A stretch of DNA of 64,000 bases from Anniella stebbinsi (GCA_029215795.1 JARDYH010000003.1:178944382-179008381); one strand, 5' to 3'; numbered from the stretch's first letter, positions 53,499-63,884 are shown. Numbers and translations: made by a program. Notes: generated by a model from the letters alone, not told the origin.

Positions 53499-54052
53499 CA
53501 GTGGAGGCTGGTGGCTCCTATGTCATGAGGCAAAACAAATGCTCTGGGTTTCAGGCCCCCTCCACAAGAATGCGCCTTTGCGCCTGGTTCCGCGATTATG
53601 CGCATTATCGCGGAGGCGCATTTACTCCTAATCCCTCTGCACGGGAGGCGGCGAGAAGCGGCGAAGCGCATTAAAAGATGCCCAAAAAGCGCTTTCCAGG
53701 TAGTTAATGCGCATAATCGCTTGTTCACACAGCGAAAATGCGCTTTAACGGCAGGAGCAAAATAAAAGTCGCTATTTAACGCGCGTTCGAAAATGCGCAT
53801 TATCGGGGAGATAACGCGCCTGTACGCCCGTTTTGCGCTCCGCTCGTGTGTAGGTAAAATTTATAATGAGCCTTCAAGGCTCATTAAACGCCCCGTGTGG
53901 AGGAGGCCTCAGTCAGAACTCTAGAGACGCTATCCATGGTGCTGAACCCTATCCCCAACTCGGTTCAGCACCTTTAGAGTTCTGGCTGGTTCTGATTGAA
54001 ACCCAAAGCAGATTCACCACCCCACTGATGTCGGAACCACCAGCCTCCTCTG
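53499..54052. mobile_element. hAT-type MITE carrying a nested CpG MITE
   Basis: CAGTGGAGGCTGGTGGCTCC to GGAACCACCAGCCTCCTCTG, with flanks CTTTTGCA and CTTTAACA (6 of 8 alike, an eroded 8-bp TSD). Removing the insert leaves about 196 bp, similar to 50484-50706. Confidence 0.82.
53554..53908 (-). mobile_element. CpG-rich 355-bp MITE, copy 5 (subfamily A, minus)
   Basis: GGCCCCCTCCACAAG to CGTGTGGAGGAGGCC, flanked by TCA (53551-53553, 53909-53911). It is inserted inside the MITE at 53499 and is clearly younger than it. Confidence 0.92.
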
Positions 54053-54125
54053 CTTTAACATCACCAGGGCAAGCCCAATTTTGCTATCTGAGGCAAAGAA
54101 AAGGCTGGTGCCCCCCTCCCCACAG

Positions 54126-54258
54126 CTGCTTTATAGCAGTATTGAAGTGCACTGACAACTGTTGGGGCTCGTATCCTGCTTGGTGTGGCTCCTGTCTTTT
54201 ATATACCACTTTCATACTGCTTTCATAGTGCAATATCCTGCTTGGTGTAGATGAGGCC
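54126..54258 (-). mobile_element. MITE with GGTGTAGATGAGGCC end
   Basis: AGTGCACTGACAACTGTTGG, TCCTGCTTGGTGTGGCTCCT and the final TTGGTGTAGATGAGGCC are the reverse complement of the 7862 element. Confidence 0.7.
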
Positions 54259-54259
54259 T

Positions 54260-55035
54260 TAGTACAACATTGGCAACAGGACAGTGACCTTCTCCTGAAG
54301 GCAGCATGCTAGCTTGGGGGGTGGGGCAGGTGCAGGGTAGGCCATGTGGCATGCACAGTTCAGTCCTCCAACAACTTTCTATTGTTCCCTTACACACACA
54401 CGCACACAGAGTATTTGTTGCCTAATGCTCCTGCAAATCAGTACACTTCTAGAAAGGGTATAAAATTTTATCAGGTGGAGGTTTTTTTGTTTTTGTTTTT
54501 AACTAATCATTTTCATTCCCCATATTTATTCAATAGACTTTAAATATTAGGGAACCTCTTTGTCATGTAAAACATTTATCCACAATTCAGATATTATGAA
54601 TCATCATAGTTATCATGTATAATTGTGAAAGCAAGCCTATTCCTGCAAGACATGAAATTGCAGGAAATTTTACCACTGCTATCAGTCAGAACATTGAATC
54701 TGTTCTCCTGTTTTATCAGGATTTTGTTTCTATTCTCAAAAAAACTGGGGGTGTAAATTGTTAAATGATAAATAATTAGCAAAATTATCAGAGAGATCTA
54801 GCAAACAAACTCTTCCTATCTCACTCTATTGTTGATCATCCTCCACACTTCTCCTCCTTAGAGTGATCAGAGCACAGAAGGACATGATGTGGGACAACAT
54901 CAGAGTCCGGTGTTGGCTTTTGGGCTTGCACCACAACTCTTCATGCAGGAATTCCACACATGAATTTTACGTGGATTGCATATCAGTCAGATGGAGTCAA
55001 AGCAACAAACATACTGCAGAGTCAGTCTGCAGTAG
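54260..55035. other. No recognised feature
   Basis: AT-rich unique-looking sequence. Confidence 0.4.
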
Positions 55036-55036
55036 C

Positions 55037-55150
55037 TTTCCCCAGCCTGCCTTCCAGATATGTTGGGAATGATGGATTTCATCATCTTCAACTAGGATTA
55101 ATGGCAGTTGCAATCCCAGGCATCTGAAAAGCACCAGACCAGGGAAGGCT
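55037..55150. mobile_element. hAT-type MITE (degraded)
   Basis: CTTTCCCCAGCCTGCCTTCC with GGGAATGATGGATTTCATC on the left; GGCAGTTGCAATCCCAGGCA and CAGGGAAGGCTGAG on the right. Family of 8324. Confidence 0.6.
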
Positions 55151-55184
55151 GAGTTAAAATGTTTGGACTTCACTCCAGGAAGCA

Positions 55185-55365
55185 AATAAATAAATAAATA
55201 AATGTTCAAATCTCCATAGCCACTAAGCTTACAGGCTGATCTTAGACAGTCACTGTCTCTGAGCTTAATCCACATCACAAGGCTGTTGCAAGGACTATGG
55301 CTGGGATGGAGGCATGCATTACCCTGAGCTGTTTGGAGAAAGGGTGGGATAAAAAACCAGTCAAT
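55185..55365 (+). repeat. (AAAT)n and a degraded SINE-like segment
   Basis: (AAAT)n at 55185-55203 is followed by CTTAGACAGTCACTGTCTCT, CACAAGGCTGTTGCAAGGAC and a GGGTGGGATAAAAAA end, the layout of a worn tRNA-derived SINE. Confidence 0.5.
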
Positions 55366-55371
55366 GGGCCT

Positions 55372-55585
55372 GTTCAGACAACACACTAAGCCATTGTTGG
55401 GCTGCTAACCCTTTTGCAGCAAATGGTTAGTGAGTGTGTTTAAACCGTGGTTATGTAGCCACCATGATTAGGAATGGTTCACACAACATGCTAAATCATG
55501 GTTCACATAACACACTAAGCCATAATGTTTAGCTCAAAATGCTTAACCACCGTGGCTTAGCATGCCATCTGAACAGGGTCATTTA
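55372..55585. mobile_element. Fold-back MITE, GGGCCTGTTCAGACAACA ends
   Basis: GGGCCTGTTCAGACAACACA with CTAAGCCA is mirrored by TGGCTTAGCATGCC and ATCTGAACAGGGTC. Further internal ACACTAAGCCATAA repeats are present. No TSD was confirmed. Confidence 0.75.
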
Positions 55586-55744
55586 TACAGAGTTCCATGG
55601 CACCGTAAGGTTAACCATAACGCAGTGTAAGATTTTGTTGGCATCCATACACAGATACCTACTGCTAGATCAGTGTTTCATTTTGTTTAAAGGATACCAA
55701 CTAAGGCTAAAACAATCTAGCCAAATGATGAATTAATGGGACTT

Positions 55745-55850
55745 TAAGGCTGCAATCCTATATCTCCTTACTTAGAAGTAAGCCCCTTTGAACTAAACAG
55801 AACTTTCTCAGCTTGCACAGACTGGATCATTAATATATTCCTGTCAGTGC
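55745..55850 (+). repeat. Fragment of common GAAGTAAGCCCC repeat
   Basis: GGCTGCAATCCTATATCTCC with TTAGAAGTAAGCCCC; family of 6100. Confidence 0.65.
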
Positions 55851-56275
55851 AATGTTTTGCTCTGCTGACCCAAGAGATTTAGAAGCAATCCTATCCCATC
55901 CAATAGGTGTGTAATTTAAGGAGAGGATGACTCTGTTAATCTAATTTAGTCTAGAATATCTGTGTCTTCCTAGGTAGCACAACTAACAAGAGAGCCAATT
56001 GGTTCTAAGATTCCAATGAGGAAATATTGCTGGATTATTCAAAGTCATAATCCATAAACATCTATGAGGATTGTAGCACTCTTGCTCCATCCAACTGTAA
56101 TGCTGTGTTGCATGATTCCAAGATATCACTACCTTCCATTTGGAATCCAAACAAGTGGCAGTAAGCTTTTAGACATCCTCTGCTTTGATGATTGGTTTGC
56201 TTAAGCCTATTATAAACTGTGCATGTCTGAACCCTATTTGAATCATGTTCATATTTCAAACGTTTAAGAAATCTT
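55851..56275. other. No recognised feature
   Basis: Unique-looking sequence. Confidence 0.4.
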
Positions 56276-56279
56276 TCTT

Positions 56280-56397
56280 ACTGACCTCAAATTTTAAGGG
56301 AGTAGGTTGGAATCCTATAAGAACTTGCCTAAGAGTAAGCCCCACTGGATTCAGTGGGCCTTACTTCTGAGTAATGGATTATACTATCAATGTACCT
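56280..56397 (+). repeat. Fragment of common GAGTAAGCCCCACTG repeat
   Basis: GTTGGAATCCTATAAGAACT, AAGAGTAAGCCCCACTGGAT and CAGTGGGCCTTACTTCTGAG; family of 6100. Confidence 0.65.
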
Positions 56398-56970
56398 TAC
56401 CACAGCCTCTTCCACAGGATTTAAACTGAATATTATGGAGTGATTTGCCAGAGCATAGGAAAATGTCTTATGATAACTACATTATATATGTAGAATTCAC
56501 CTGAAGGTAATCTTCATGCACCTAATCCAAATAACTTTCCCTTCATTGAAAACCATATTCCAGCTGACCAATACTAGAAACGCTTCTAACAAATACAGAA
56601 ACAATATTAATGCATTGTTTATGTTTTATAAATAATTGATTCCCTATCTCACCTAACATTTTATTGTAAGGCAACATTTTTTTTGAACAAAGAAATATAG
56701 CCAAAATAGAGATCATGACAAAGTCCTTTCCCTAGCATGGCCAAGCCTATAAATTCCAATTCACATCAAAAGAAATGGATGCAGCCTATCATTTGTTTCT
56801 TTTGAGGCCTGGTTCCCATGAAACTCTTTTTTTTTACTAAAATGGTGGTAGGGAAAACTTGTTGGATTTACTCTATATGAATATTTATTTGGGTTAATGC
56901 TTAGACCGTTCTTCCCCTTCCCCATTCTTATAAAATAGGAGGGAAGATACTTTTTTTAAGCAATTCTGGC
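56398..56970. other. No recognised feature
   Basis: AT-rich unique-looking sequence. Confidence 0.4.
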
Positions 56971-56974
56971 AGAA

Positions 56975-57105
56975 AATGAACTCAGGTTTCAATCCCAGGC
57001 ATCTCCAGGTAAAGCTGGGGAGAAAAACCAGCCTGGAACCCTGGAGAGTACACTGCCAGTGAGTGTACAGTTGTGAGCTAGATGGATATGGATGGCTCCA
57101 GGTAT
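56975..57105 (+). repeat. tRNA-Ala-like SINE fragment, plus
   Basis: GGTTTCAATCCCAGGCATCT (B-box side), CCAGGTAAAGCTGGGG, GGAACCCTGGAGAGTACACT and GAGCTAGATGGAT follow the SINE order; the A box is lost. Confidence 0.7.
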
Positions 57106-57124
57106 GTAAGGCCCCTTAGTCAAA

Positions 57125-57222
57125 GTATTATTTACTTAGGGCATAATACTATGCATGTTTAGCCAGCTGGGGAATTCTGGGAACTGTAGGACTTTTTATG
57201 TCTAAACATACATAGCATTGCA
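57125..57222. mobile_element. Short fold-back MITE (CTATGCATGTTTAG)
   Basis: ACTATGCATGTTTAG is mirrored by CTAAACATACATAGCATTG, with GGGGAATTCTGGGAACTGTA between; a relative of 28592. Confidence 0.65.
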
Positions 57223-57242
57223 CACTTACTTACGTACTTATT

Positions 57243-57592
57243 TTACTTTATTATTTAGAATATTTATATACTGCCTTTAAGGGCCATATAGACCTCTCAG
57301 TGTAGTTCATACCACATAAGTATGAAATTCAAAATCAGTATAAAAAGCATAAAATATATCATCTAAAATGAACAGTAAGAATAAGGCAGCAAGAATGTTA
57401 ACATTGTCATTTAAAAAATAATAATCAGCAAAAGTGAATTTAAGCAGCCTGGTTTTTAAAATCCATTTATAAACACCCAAGGAATTTTCTGTGGCAGGGA
57501 GTTTCAGAGTAATGAAAAGGCTCCATCTTTTATGCCTTGCAACGTAGGTCAATCTTAATGGGATGCAGGCAGTCTTTCAAAGAATCTAGTCC
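57243..57592 (-). mobile_element. L2/CR1-like LINE 3' end, minus
   Basis: On minus a frame with LPATENSLGVYKWILKTRLLKF resembles the C-terminal end of LINE polyproteins. Its tail ends in TTTAAGGGCCATATAGACC reversed and A-rich DNA. Confidence 0.55.
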
Positions 57593-57639
57593 CAGTTTGG
57601 TCCTCAAGTAGCCCTCTGGTGCACCTCGTCTTACATCGA

Positions 57640-57935
57640 TACTTGGTCATAATTGGTAGTGATGGTGGTGGCAGCAGTCCCCCATGAGTGGCTGGGAGCT
57701 AACATTTTAGTTTCCCACAATGCCCCAAAACACACAATATACTGCCACTCCAGGGCATTCTCGGGAAATGTAAATGGTGGTTCACAGATCCAGCCACCTC
57801 ATGTGGAGAGAGGGGAGGTGAAGCTCTCATCAGTGCTGGCCAGGTGCCCTGGCAGATGCCCAAGGATGTCTGATTCTGGTCTGTAAATGGGACAATGGTC
57901 TAACTCAGTGTAAGGCAGTGTCTGAGATTCCTTTA
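57640..57935. other. Unclassified; SINE trace at right
   Basis: GGGACAATGGTCTAACTCAG with TGTAAGGCAGTGTC at 57888-57925 matches the 3' part of the tRNA-Ala-like SINE. The GC-rich part before it is not recognised. Confidence 0.45.
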
Positions 57936-58149
57936 ATATGGGAAAAAATTCTCCATACTAACCTATTCATTATCACAAAAATTTAGTGGTTCAATAGTGG
58001 CAGGGTCAGTAAAAAAATAAAAAAAAAGGAAAATATCCCTCGATGGTACTTCTAGCTATGAAAGTGGCTACTCAATGAATTACGTCTGGCGGTCCACTCC
58101 AACTGGTCATATCCCGTCATATATACTGAGACTTGAATGACAGATAACT

Positions 58150-58550
58150 TGAAGGAGATATTTCATGAAGCTTATATGCCTTTGAAATGCAAATGACACT
58201 AACGGGAACTGTTTGCTTTTAAAAGAAGGGCCTCATTAGCTGGCCAGCAATCAGCATTTTTGATTGCACCAGTAACATCATTCCTCCATAGAGAACAACT
58301 CGCATCTGCATGTCGTTTACCACAGCTTTCAAACCGGTGCGCCTTTGAAACCTGTTGAGCCTCAACAAGACGCTTTTCGAGTGACACTTCAATTAGTCAA
58401 AGAAAGGCACTCTGTGTCTTGATGTCGTTAATTGTTACCAGACTATCAGGGTCTAGATTTGTTCAGGAGTTGATGGCATGAACAGAATGGCAGAGGAATA
58501 AAGAGCATGCAGTCCTAAATTACACCACGTCTAGTTTTTTCAGTATATGC
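58150..58550. promoter_or_regulatory. Candidate conserved non-coding element (inference)
   Basis: This repeat-free block has mixed composition and dense potential binding sites, including a perfect octamer ATGCAAAT at 58187-58194 and several ATTAG/TTAATT homeodomain cores. Nothing codes for protein. Conservation cannot be judged from one sequence, so this is only a suggestion. Confidence 0.25.
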
Positions 58551-58977
58551 AGTGCGTTATTCAATAACACAGCGACTTAGGGCTTTCCACGCAGGCTGTT
58601 TTCCGACCTGCTTGTCCCCTCCCCTTCAGATTTCTTTATCACTGTCTGCAAATGTATGTTGCTTTGAGGGGGGGCACCTGGAGCTCAGCAGAGGCGAGGC
58701 GTCCACAGATCAAAATGTGGGAAAGGAGAGGTCAGCCAAAGCAGCTCACAGGGCAAAACAGAATGGGCCAGAGGCCTTTTCTCAGTGTTCCACATCATGG
58801 GTGATGAAGGGTCATCCTGACAGAAAAACCCTCATGACTAACAGTGAGGTGTCAGTCGAGAGAGAGGCTCTCATCTTTGTGGATGTCCTGTTGATGTGGA
58901 TGTTGGAACCTGGCATGTCATTGCTTTGCTTTGCTATCCCTTCCCTTCCATTTCACTTTGTTCACTTGTGAGCTAGG

Positions 58978-60050
58978 CTCTGTCTGCACTGCTGGCATGC
59001 AATACAGAACATTTGAAGGGATGTCAAAGAAAAATAGAGAGATTTGTGGCTTGGGCTGGCAGGCATATCTCTTAGAGACAGAGTTAGACTGAAGACACAA
59101 CTCAGAGATAGCTGTAGCTGAAGCCTGAGAGGCTGGCATGCCACACAGAGCCTTTCAAGAGCGTCTCAGAATCAAGTGTTGGTGCAGGTGTTGGCTGGTT
59201 GGAGGCTTTGGCTGGCATCAGTTTCAGATAGGGTTACAACTCAAGTGAAACGGTAGCTTAGCCTTGAGAGGCTGGTGTGCCACACAGAGCCTTTTAAGAG
59301 CATCTCAGAGTTCAGTGTTAGTGCAGACAGAGGTGACTGGTGGCGGATTTTTTTTAAAACGAGTCACCAGATGTGACCAAGCTATAAGCTGTCACCCTAC
59401 ACCCAGCCACAGGGTTCAAGTGCACAACCTGGCTGGACTGTTGGGAGACTTTGACAGGGGGGGGGGGGGGATTGTTTGAGGCTGGAAGCTGGAGATGTCA
59501 GTTGTCAGATGTCAGCTCTGGCATAAGGCAGAGAGAGGCTGGAGGCAACCCAGATTCACCTGTAGCTTGGCCTTGAGAGGCTGGCTTGCCACCCAGAGTG
59601 TTTTAAGAGTGCATCAGAGTTGAGTAGGTGTGCAGGAGGAGAGGAGATGGAGGTGGCTGTCGGCAGAGTTTTTTAAAGTAAGAGTCACCAGACATGACCA
59701 AACAATAAGCAATACCCCTGGCCACGAGTGTGCGGCCTGGCTGGACCATCAGGATACTTTGGCAGAGAGAGAAAGAGGGAGATTGTTTGAGGCTGGAGGC
59801 TTTGGCTTGGCTGCAATGACTTAGAGCCTATCTACCCTACTGCTTTAAAATGGTTTATAACAGCTTAACATGTTTAAAACTGTTATAAACCATTTTAAAG
59901 CAGTAGTGTAGATAGGCTCTTAGAGAAAGAGACAACAGAGGCTGCACAGACAACCCAGATACACCTGTTGTAACTTAGTCCTATGGTGTTGGCAGGCAAT
60001 GCAGGGCATTAGAAAAAGAGTCTCAGAGTCGCGTGATTGTGCAGGAAATA
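58978..60050 (+). repeat. Decayed tandem array
   Basis: A block around GAGAGGCTGGCATGCCAC and AGAGCCTTTTAAGAGCATCTCAGAG recurs at about 58990, 59127, 59266, 59575 and 59982. Spacing is about 138 bp for the first units and about 305 bp for later ones, once the 96-bp MITE at 59824 is subtracted. Secondary blocks (GAGTCACCAGA with TGACCAA; GGGATTGTTTGAGGCTGGA) recur in the long units. A G-run at 59458-59470 lies inside. Confidence 0.82.
59824..59919. mobile_element. 96-bp palindromic MITE, TSD TTA
   Basis: GAGCCTATCTACCCTACTGC is mirrored by GCAGTAGTGTAGATAGGCTC almost perfectly, flanked by TTA (59821-59823, 59920-59922). It is the shortest member of the GAGCCTATCTACAC group. Confidence 0.92.
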
Positions 60051-60635
60051 GACAGGAGTTCAAAATCTGTATGTGAGAAGTGGTATCAACGCATAAGCCT
60101 TGAGAAGCTAATGTATATAAGTGAGAAGTGTGAATGAGCGAAGTAGTGTCTGCTGCCCATAACACCCACCCTAATGTTAGAGTAGAGAAACTTGTGACAA
60201 TCATACAAAAGGTTAAAAAAAATTAAAAATTTAAAAATAAAAAAGTCAGCAGCCAGACTGCAGCAAGCCCTGTTAAAAGCAGCAGCAGTTTGCAGTGAAG
60301 TGAGGGTACAGTTAGAAAAGGTATTTGACAGAAGGAGAGAATGTATCACACAAAGTATAGCAAAAGCTTCAAAGTACGGCAAAAGCTACAAAAGTAGAAG
60401 TGAAGTTAATTTCAGATACGTTGTTCTTTATTTCAGTGATTTTAACATTAAGATGTTATGTAGAACAGATTTGTCATAATTGTGTGCTGTAAAATCAGAC
60501 ATGTGACCAAGGCTATGTTCAGATGGACACCCCCCCTTGGTGCTGGACACGCCCTCTGGGGCCAGACAGGTTGGTGGGCATGCCCCCTTGGGAGCCAACC
60601 ATGTTGTCCTCCTTTTTGGTTTCCAAACTATGATC
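60051..60635. other. No recognised feature
   Basis: Unique-looking sequence. Confidence 0.4.
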
Positions 60636-60639
60636 ACCC

Positions 60640-61007
60640 TTACCTCTCCCAACTACAATGGGATTGTTGGACTACAATCCCTATCATTTCCATCCAATAT
60701 TCAAAATGGCCAGTGCCTGTGTGGTGTAGTGGCTAGAGTGTTGGACTGAGATCCAGGTTCTAGTCCCCACTCAGCCATGGTAGCTCATTGGGTGATTTTG
60801 GGCCAGTCACAAACTCTCAGCCCAACCTACCTCACAGGGTTGTTGTTGTGAGGATAGAACGGAGAGGAGAATTAAGTTCACCACCTTGTGTTCCTTGGAG
60901 GAAAAAAAGATGGGATATAAATGTAATAAATAAATAAAATAAATGATGGGGGTTGCAGTCCAACACATCTTGAAGATGAATGGCTGGGAGATGCTGCCCT
61001 AGAAAGT
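60640..61007. mobile_element. hAT-type MITE split by Sauria SINE
   Basis: Left arm TTGTTGGACTACAATCCCTA at 60665 and right arm ATGGGGGTTGCAGTCCAACA at 60946 belong to the 8324 family. The SINE occupies 60717-60945. Confidence 0.72.
60717..60945 (+). repeat. Sauria-type SINE, full length, plus
   Basis: The tRNA-like head GTGTAGTGGCTAGAGTGTTG (A box) with GATCCAGGTTCTAGTCCCC (B box) is followed by CATTGGGTGATTTTGGGCC, CCTACCTCACAGGGTTGTTG and a TATAAATGTAATAAATAAAT tail. It is the best-preserved SINE in the window. Confidence 0.9.
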
Positions 61008-61124
61008 CTACCGCTGCTCAGTTGTCACCTGCCTATCTCCACCTCTTCTCTTTCCTGGACAAACACTTCCTGGGCAAGCAGCAGTGATGGTGATGGTGGT
61101 TGTAGTATGTTTTACAGGCGCTTT

Positions 61125-61335
61125 AAGAAGGGGTGGAGAACATGAAGCCCAAATCCGTCCCTCCTATAGTCCCAGCCTGGCCCTCCAGGGTTCTTCAGAT
61201 GGTCCCACCCCCTTCCCTTGGTCCCACCCCCTTTCCCTAAACATGGATTGTTTGTTTGTTTCCTGGCTTTGGTGCAGCCCGCCCCCCCCCCCATTCTAAA
61301 AGGTTGAGATGCCACTCCTTAGGCTTAGTTACTGG
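61125..61335 (-). mobile_element. hAT-type element fragment, minus
   Basis: GGGTGGAGAACATGAAGCCC, CAGCCTGGCCCTCCAGGGTT and TTAGGCTTAGTTACTGGCAG match the reverse of the 34314/48642 family. Confidence 0.6.
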
Positions 61336-61339
61336 CAGT

Positions 61340-61835
61340 AACGGCTTTAAGCTAAAATGGGCTGGTATTTGGGGCATTTTTGGTCACTCCCACAACTGGA
61401 ATATGGCCCCAGTTGTGGAATGGGGGAGGAGTTGACAAAATATAAATAAATAAATACTTGTAGAGGTTGGGGGGGTGGGGACTGGCAAGGAGTCAGGAAG
61501 CTGGCTGTCATGTCTGGCAATACCAGCTTAAAATAAAACCAGCCAGGCCAGTTTTCTTTTGGTCGGCTGGCAATCATGAGAATTAAGAACCTGCTGGAAC
61601 CCAGTCCTGGAAAGGTTTGGAAGAGAAAGTATATCTCGGCTGAAAGTAATGAAAGCTCCAATTTTCAAACTGCATCTTAAATGTGCTGAATCATTGGTGC
61701 TTTAATGACTCCAGGAAAGAAAAAAACCCATTGTTTCCTTGTGCGGTTTAGCTTGTAGGAATGCATGTGATAAGTTAGGGTACTATCAGATGTAGCCCAT
61801 TAAAAAGACAGCAGCTCTTTTTAGCTAGCAATATA
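61340..61835. other. No recognised feature
   Basis: Unique-looking, GC-moderate sequence. Confidence 0.4.
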
Positions 61836-61837
61836 GA

Positions 61838-62520
61838 ATAATAATAATGATAATAATAATAATAATAATAATAATAATTAAAACATATATATTTCTTACC
61901 CGCCTCTCCATTTAGATCGAGGTAGGGAACAACAGTAAATATAAAATATGATAAAATACATAAAACTGATTAAAAACATGGTACACATTATTAAAATAGC
62001 AATAAAACATCCTAAAAACATCCTAAAAATATTCTAAAATTCCACTGGATATGCCTGCTGGAAGAGATTAGTCTTTATAGCTTTCTTAAATTCTAAAAGA
62101 CTGTTAAGTTGATGAGTCTGCTCCAGCAGGTCATTTCACAGTTTGGGAGCGACAGAAGAAAAGGTCCTCTGGGTAATGGTTGTCAGCCTAGACTTGGCTG
62201 ACTGTAGTAAGTTATTCCCAGAGGACCTGAGCGTGCGGGGTGGATTGTATGGAAGGCGATCCTGCAGGTAACCTGGACCCAAACCATGTAGGACTTTAAA
62301 GGTAATAACCAACACTTTGTACTTCGCCCGGAAAGTAATTGGCAGCCAGTGAAGAGATTTTAAAGCTGGTGTGATATGGTCACCCCTAGATGTACTGGTG
62401 ACCAACCTGGCTGCCATATTTTGAACTAGTTGAAGTTTTCAGACTAGGCACAGAGGTAGCCCTATGTACAGTGCATTGCAGAAGTCAAGCCTTGAAGTTC
62501 CAGCACATGCACTACCGTCT
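61838..62520 (-). mobile_element. L2/CR1-like LINE, 5'-truncated, minus
   Basis: On minus it starts near CGGTAGTGCA (62511-62520) and encodes AARLVT, GDHITPALKSLHWLPI, KYKVLVITFKVLHGLGPGYL and TLRSSG, matching the C-terminal half of the LINE at 46591. Frameshifts break it. The 3' end has CCCGCCTCTCC with GATCGAGG (plus-strand view) and an (ATA)n array at about 61838-61880. Confidence 0.87.
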
Positions 62521-62562
62521 TTAGGTCTTCCTAAAGACAGACATAGAACACAGACATAGATA

Positions 62563-62739
62563 GGAAGCTGCTTCATGCCAAGTCAGACCATTGGTCCATC
62601 TTGCTTAGCATTGTTGACACTGGCTGACAGCAGCTCTCCGGGGTTTAGGCAGAACTCAGGAGTTTTCCATGCTCTCCATTGAGATGCCAGGGATAGAACC
62701 AGGGACCTTTTTCATCTGCTCTACCCACGGAGCTATGGC
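62563..62739 (-). repeat. tRNA-Ala-like SINE, full length, TSD ACATAGAT
   Basis: Flanked by ACATAGAT at 62555-62562 and 62740-62747. On minus it begins with GCCATAGCTCCGTGGGTAGA (A box), then the B-box GGTTCTATCCCTGGC. It ends with CTTGGCATGAAGCAGCTTCC. This is a retrotransposed copy, not a tRNA gene. Confidence 0.9.
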
Positions 62740-62803
62740 ACATAGATTCCAGCTCCCATCCAAGACATTAATAAGTCTTTTTTCATACCATCCTCCAGGA
62801 AAT

Positions 62804-63320
62804 TACATAAGAAGAGCTATGCTTGGTTAATCCAATGGTTCATCTAGTCCAGCATTCTGTTCACACAGTGGCCAAGCAGCTGCCTGTGGGAACCAACAAG
62901 CAGTACATGAATGCAACAGCACCCTCTCACTCATGTTACCCATCAACTGGTGGACATAGACCTACTGCCTCTGTTACTGAACATAGCATATACCCATCAT
63001 GACTAGTAGCCATCAATAGCCTTCTCCTCCATGAACTTGTCTAATCCCTTTTTAAAGACATCCAAATTGGTGGCCAACACTACACCTTGTGGTAGTGAAT
63101 CCATAGCTTAACTATGCACTGTGTGAAGTACTTACTTTTATTTGTCTTGAATCTCCCACTAATCAGCTTCATGGGATGATCCTGGATTCTAGTATTATGG
63201 GGGGATGTCTCTCTATCCACTTTCTCCACACCATACATGGTTTTGTACACCTCTATCATCCCTCACTCACCCTTTTTCTAAACAGTCTTGGACATTGTAA
63301 CATTTCCTCACAGGGGTTTG
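62804..63320 (-). mobile_element. CR1 LINE 3' part, minus
   Basis: ATAAGAAGAGCTATGCTTGG, TCTAGTCCAGCATTCTGTTC, GACTAGTAGCCATCAATAGC, TTGTCTAATCCCTTTTTAAA, CTCCCACTAATCAGCTTCAT and TACACCTCTATCATCCCTCA follow CR1 order on minus. It is the longest CR1 3' copy here. Confidence 0.88.
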
Positions 63321-63324
63321 TGCT

Positions 63325-63755
63325 GCACACACTCCAAAGGAATTTGATTGGAGTTTCACAAAACCATGGAATCTTTTGTACAGGAGAAGGATAACCTTTG
63401 TCACCAACATCCACTGATTGGTCCTGCCCTGCCATTTTGAAATTGCTGATCAGGCAGCCATCTTGCCTAGATTGAAATGTTTAGACTTGAGCTTCTGTGT
63501 TTACAGATGTGTTTCCTTCAATGCACTCTGTGGCACACTTGAAAAAACATTCATTTTGCTTTGTTTTACTTTGCTTTATCTGTTGTCAAGTAATATTTTT
63601 TTGTGTAGGCACGGGTGACAGCTTCAGCTATTGTGTGCCACTTATATGTCTTGTTACAAGGAAAGTTTAGGTAAACCAGATTAATTTGTGTCCCTGCAAA
63701 CATAAAATTATATTCAAATAAATGAGGTCAAAGTCACCTGTGCTCAGTTCAATCA
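63325..63755. other. No recognised feature
   Basis: Unique-looking sequence. Confidence 0.4.
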
Positions 63756-63757
63756 TA

Positions 63758-63760
63758 GCT

Positions 63761-63800
<40 letters not shown>

Positions 63801-63801
63801 T
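63758..63801. repeat. (TA)n(CA)n microsatellite
   Basis: TA units followed by CA units. Confidence 0.95.
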
Positions 63802-63884
63802 TATATGGTAGTTATTCATACTCTTATTATTCCATAGTAAAATAGAAGATGCTGTTAAAGTGAATCATGTGATGTAATGAATGG

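Noticed and set aside
53173..53631. 152-codon ORF
   Set aside because: Its C-terminal end runs into the nested CpG MITE; no domain.
60717..60800. tRNA gene on plus
   Set aside because: This is the tRNA-like head of a Sauria-type SINE.
62563..62739. tRNA gene on minus
   Set aside because: A and B boxes are present but the cloverleaf is broken, a SINE body follows and a TSD flanks it, so it is a SINE.
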